From an uncultured bacterium (lineage in GTDB: Bacteria > Bacteroidota > Bacteroidia > Bacteroidales > Bacteroidaceae), in contig CAJMQU010000036.1 of the NCBI GenBank assembly GCA_905215555.1, positions 1-44,624 on the forward strand: DNA of 44,624 nt. The letters run 5' to 3'. Numbering within the stretch: position 1 is the first letter of the stretch; every line of letters starts with the position of its first letter. The notes below the pieces were generated by a model that saw nothing but the letters and a program-made list of their open reading frames with translations, was not told where the DNA came from and did no database searches. Below, piece by piece: positions 41,972 to 44,624 of this stretch. The translations under genes and the position numbers were made by a program.

Positions 41972-42991
41972 TTAGTATGCGGCTTCGAATTCCTTTAGGA
42001 ATCTCGTGTCGTTTTCAGAGAACATGCGAAGGTCTTTCACCTGATATTTCAGGTTGGTGATGCGCTCGATACCCATACCGAGGGCATATCCGCTGTATAC
42101 CTTGCTGTCGATGCCGTTGCTTTCCAGCACATTGGGGTCTACCATACCGCAACCCAGGATTTCCACCCAACCGGTGTGCTTGCAGAACGGGCAACCTTTT
42201 CCGCCGCAGATGTTGCAACTGATATCCATTTCCGCACTTGGTTCTGTGAACGGGAAGTATGACGGGCGCAAACGGATTTTGGTATCTTCACCGAACATCT
42301 CTTTGGCAAAGAGCAACAGCACTTGTTTAAGGTCAGTGAAAGATACATCCTTATCTACGTATAATGCTTCTACCTGATGGAAGAAACAGTGTGCGCGGTA
42401 ACTGATAGCTTCATTACGATATACGCGTCCCGGACAGATGATGCGGATAGGAGGTTGTGAAACTTCCATTACACGGGTCTGTACGGATGAGGTGTGCGTA
42501 CGCAACACGATGTCGGGGTGGGCTTCGATAAAGAAAGTATCCTGCATGTCGCGTGCGGGGTGGTCTTCGGCAAAGTTCAATGCGGAGAACACGTGCCAGT
42601 CATCCTCTATTTCCGGACCTTCGGCGATGCTGAACCCCAGACGGGCGAATATATCGATGATTTCGTTCTTTACAATGGTGAGCGGGTGGCGTGTACCCAG
42701 TTCTACCGGATAAGCCGAGCGGGTGAGGTCGATGTCATCGCAATCCGTATCCTGACTTTCAAACTGTTCTTTCAAGGCGTTAATCTTTTCCTGGGTCTTG
42801 TTTTTCAGTTCATTCAGTCTCATGCCGACTTCTTTCTTCTGTTCGGCAGCCACGTTACGGAAGTCTGCCATCAAGTCGTTGATGGCACCTTTCTTACTGA
42901 GGTATTTGATGCGGAGTGCTTCCAGTTCCTCGGCATTGGCAGCTTTCAGTGCTTCCACTTCTTGCAGAAGCTGGTTGATTTTAGCTATCAT
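41972..42991 (-). CDS. pheS: Phenylalanine-tRNA ligase alpha subunit
   Basis: A 339-residue class II aminoacyl-tRNA synthetase subunit. An N-terminal coiled coil covers residues 1-90 (KINQLLQEVEALKAANAEE). Motif 1 lies around TRHPLTIVKNEIIDIFARLG. Motif 2 is FHQVEALYVDKDVSF near 205 and motif 3 GYALGMGIERITNLKY near 300. CNICGGKGCPFC near 260 is the usual cysteine-rich insertion. The pheT beta subunit gene is not in the window. A TATCTTTG -7 box is 47 bp upstream. Length is normal. Confidence 0.97.
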   Translation of the reverse strand: MIAKINQLLQEVEALKAANAEELEALRIKYLSKKGAINDLMADFRNVAAEQKKEVGMRLNELKNKTQEKINALKEQFESQDTDCDDIDLTRSAYPVELGTRHPLTIVKNEIIDIFARLGFSIAEGPEIEDDWHVFSALNFAEDHPARDMQDTFFIEAHPDIVLRTHTSSVQTRVMEVSQPPIRIICPGRVYRNEAISYRAHCFFHQVEALYVDKDVSFTDLKQVLLLFAKEMFGEDTKIRLRPSYFPFTEPSAEMDISCNICGGKGCPFCKHTGWVEILGCGMVDPNVLESNGIDSKVYSGYALGMGIERITNLKYQVKDLRMFSENDTRFLKEFEAAY

Positions 42992-43037
42992 ATATATATT
43001 TGTTTATTATTTTATTCCGGAAATACATAAAACGGTG

Positions 43038-43045
43038 CAAAGATA
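43038..43045 (-). promoter_or_regulatory. pheS -7 box (TATCTTTG)
   Basis: Exact TAnnTTTG match on the minus strand. A TTG on the same strand (43069-43071) lies 23 bp upstream, slightly wider than usual. Confidence 0.5.
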
Positions 43046-43159
43046 CAATTTTATCATGATTCCGGTTGCAAACTCTCTAAGAAAATAAATCGGGGGATAA
43101 GGAAAATGCCTGTGTATGCCAATGTTCGAGCACCAAAATTGTGCTGAAATGAATTTATC

Positions 43160-43292
43160 TCGGGAGGTCCGAGGTATCAGGTCCGTACCACCTCCGTAGT
43201 AAGTCCGTACTATAGGATATGGACCTGATATGTAGATGCTATGGACTTGCTATGTAGATGATGCAGGACATATATGCCGTTGATCTCAACTC
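43160..43292. repeat. Palindromic repeat, copy B
   Basis: TATCAGGTCCGTA (43175-43187) pairs with TATGGACCTGATA (43218-43230) with one wobble. The right part, ATGTAGATGCTATGGACTTGC then ATGTAGATG in short, aligns with the right half of the element at 7990-8123 (ATGGAGATGTTACGGAGC then TTGCATGGAGAT). It fills the non-coding gap between pheS and the small gene at 43348, which holds nothing else I can identify. Confidence 0.75.
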
Positions 43293-43347
43293 AACATTTG
43301 TCTGAAGAAGTATGTCGGGCATTTTGTTATGCCAATAGCGGTGAATA

Positions 43348-43578
43348 TTAGTTTGATTCCTCTTTGTGCTTCTTTATCGCTTTTTGGTAAAGAGATTCTT
43401 GCAATACAAAATACTCGGCTATAACTTCAGCAGGAATGCATGCGTCATTTTCATCTTCGGCATTACTCATCAATCGTTCGATTTCCTTGGAAAGTGAAAG
43501 ATAACGTTGCACCTCCGGATCATAAGGGTTTAGTGTATGCAGTATTATGTCACTTTTCCTTAACTTAGTTTGTTTCAT
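43348..43578 (-). CDS. Small hypothetical protein
   Basis: A 76-residue soluble, charged protein. It starts MKQTKLRKSDIILHTLNPYD and has predicted helices in EVQRYLSLSKEIERLMSNAE and PAEVIAEYFVLQESLYQKAI. No signal peptide, membrane segment or known motif. The composition is that of a real protein (balanced acidic and basic residues). It stands alone between a repeat element and the divergent tonB gene. I do not recognise a family. Confidence 0.6.
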   Translation of the reverse strand: MKQTKLRKSDIILHTLNPYDPEVQRYLSLSKEIERLMSNAEDENDACIPAEVIAEYFVLQESLYQKAIKKHKEESN

Positions 43579-43797
43579 CTTTTAAATTAATTTTTCGGTA
43601 AAAGTAAATGTTTTTTTCAGTATTCTTAAGGTTTTCATCGTGAAAAAACAGATTATTAAGCAATTTTGCCAAAGTGGTCTTAAAAAAGCATATTTATAGC
43701 TGTTTTGAGTGACAACTTAACTCTGATTTGGCTATCTTTATTACAGAAACTAGTGGCCACAAGTGTTTTTTATATTACTAATAATTAATTTGAAACT

Positions 43798-44484
43798 ATG
43801 GAAATCAAGAAAACACCCAAAGCGAACCTGGAGAGTAAGAAGCCGACTTGGTTACTTATAGGTTATGTAGTTGTATTGGCCTTCATGTTCATTGCATTCG
43901 AGTGGACGCGTGATATTCGCATTGACACAAGCGGCGGTATCATCGAGAATGTATTTGAACAAGATATGGAAATTCCTATTACTATGCAACCTGAACTGGC
44001 ACCTCCGCCTCCCCCTCAAGTGACTCCTATTAATGATGTCTTGACAATCATTGACGATGATGCTCAGGTGGAAGAAACTACCTTTAGATCTACGGAAGAA
44101 ACAGGTGAAGATGTGGAAATAAAACATATTCCTGTTGCTTTGGAAGAGGATGTGATAGTAGAAGATGAAATCTTCGAAGTGGTGGAAGAAAAGCCTGACT
44201 TCGCCAATGGCGGTATGATGGGACTGATGCGTTATCTGCGGGATAATATGAAATATCCTACCGTTGCACAGGAGACAGGGACGCAAGGTCGCGTGACTGT
44301 ACAGTTTGTTGTAAACAAGGATGGTAGCATTGTGGATGTTAAGGTGGCAAAAGGCATCGACCCCTATCTGGACAAAGAAGCTGTCCGTGTAATTTCCACT
44401 ATGCCGAAATGGAAACCGGGTAAACAACGTGGGGTTCCTGTACGTTGTAAATTTACGGTACCCGTTACGTTTAAATTGCAGTAG
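43798..44484 (+). CDS. tonB: Energy transducer TonB
   Basis: A 228-residue protein anchored in the inner membrane that passes proton-motive energy to outer-membrane transporters such as SusC. One membrane segment lies at 18-37 (TWLLIGYVVVLAFMFIAFEW). The periplasmic part has a short proline run (ELAPPPPPQVTP) and a long acidic linker. The C-terminal TonB domain (about 140-228) reads LMRYLRDNMKYPTVAQETG, GRVTVQFVVNKDGSIVDVKV and AVRVISTMPKWKPGKQRG. No exbB/exbD genes are nearby. Upstream is TATCTTTA at 43733-43740 (7 of 8 to the -7 consensus). A bidirectional terminator follows. Confidence 0.93.
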   Translation: MEIKKTPKANLESKKPTWLLIGYVVVLAFMFIAFEWTRDIRIDTSGGIIENVFEQDMEIPITMQPELAPPPPPQVTPINDVLTIIDDDAQVEETTFRSTEETGEDVEIKHIPVALEEDVIVEDEIFEVVEEKPDFANGGMMGLMRYLRDNMKYPTVAQETGTQGRVTVQFVVNKDGSIVDVKVAKGIDPYLDKEAVRVISTMPKWKPGKQRGVPVRCKFTVPVTFKLQ

Positions 44485-44508
44485 TAAACGATATTAATAC
44501 GTGAAAAA

Positions 44509-44552
44509 AAAGATCGCCCGACTTTAATAGATAAAGTCGGGCGATCTTTTTT
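44509..44552. terminator. Bidirectional terminator between tonB and the tRNA gene
   Basis: GATCGCCCGACTTTA pairs perfectly with TAAAGTCGGGCGATC around a short loop. T-runs follow on both strands (TTTTTT on plus; TTTTTTTT on minus), so it can end both tonB and the tRNA transcript. Confidence 0.93.
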
Positions 44553-44574
44553 GTGCATCAGTGATGCAAATTTG

Positions 44575-44624
44575 TGGAGCGTATGAGACTCGAACTCATC
44601 ACCTCGACACTGCCAGTGTCGCGC
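44575..44624 (-). tRNA. tRNA-Ala (GGC), 3' part only
   Basis: Reading the minus strand, a D-arm end leads into the anticodon arm CGACA-CTGGCAG-TGTCG, giving anticodon GGC (alanine, GCC codons). The T arm is ATGAG-TTCGAGT-CTCAT and the acceptor 3' strand ACGCTCC with discriminator A. The T at the position of residue 70 is compatible with the G3-U70 alanine identity pair. CCA is not encoded. The 5' part lies beyond the window. Confidence 0.88.

Overview
The window looks like a chromosomal segment of a Bacteroides species (Bacteroidota). It carries SusC/SusD-type outer-membrane glycan uptake genes, a TonB energy transducer, several Bacteroidales-type protein families (DUF4924, a PepSY-like protein), and promoters of the Bacteroides sigma type (a TTG near -33 and TAnnTTTG near -7). 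Most genes are intact. The intergenic gaps hold decayed genes and short repeats.

Layout. Positions 1-4450: the 5' end of purL (minus), then a plus-strand run of a LysE-type exporter, a DUF4924 protein, rfbD and prfC, closed by a strong terminator. Positions 4487-8876: a PepSY-like periplasmic protein (minus), the frameshifted remains of a galactan locus (GH53 then a GH2 tail), an intact GH89 alpha-N-acetylglucosaminidase, and a 1.16-kb gap. That gap holds a truncated AAA-ATPase-like gene, a long palindromic repeat and a five-copy 22-bp tandem array. Positions 8877-29248: a starch-type polysaccharide utilization locus. It contains susC-susD-susE-susF, a GH13 cyclomaltodextrinase/neopullulanase-like enzyme, an unusual esterase fused to an EreA/ChaN-like domain, a secreted serine endopeptidase with its own promoter, a small lipoprotein, a truncated higA-like gene, and an operon of a large multidomain GH13 amylase with a lipoprotein amylo-alpha-1,6-glucosidase (GDE_C). 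Positions 29251-44624: mostly housekeeping genes: a FemAB/GNAT-like protein, nitroreductase, a DUF2520 Rossmann protein, KdsC, Maf, M28 peptidase, TPR protein, glutaminase, porin, pgk, nth, MFS transporter, pheS, tonB and the 3' part of a tRNA-Ala(GGC).

How the starch locus should work. SusD has the same length as the classical B. thetaiotaomicron protein as I remember it. It keeps the starch-contact residues at the same numbering (R81, W96, W98, N101, Y296, W320), so this is very probably a true Sus system for alpha-glucans. SusD/E/F are predicted surface lipoproteins that bind starch, SusC imports maltooligosaccharides with TonB energy, and the GH13 and GDE_C enzymes cut alpha-1,4 and alpha-1,6 bonds. 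No susR, GH97 susB or obvious SusG lipoprotein amylase is present in the window. Instead, the susC promoter and the distant amylase promoter share a LacI-type palindrome (TGCAAnCGTTTGCA) centred about 62 bp upstream of the -7 box in both cases. That ties the two operons into one regulon.

The most unusual points are: (i) the first ~56 residues of the GH13 enzyme are a paralogue of the N-terminus of the neighbouring esterase, so one of the two genes is a chimera; (ii) the esterase-EreA/ChaN-like fusion and the secreted protease sit inside a starch locus; (iii) the shared operator has fixed spacing; (iv) there are unrelated tandem arrays with the same ~22-bp period and two copies of one palindromic repeat family 35 kb apart. 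All functions are inferred from sequence patterns recalled without database searches.
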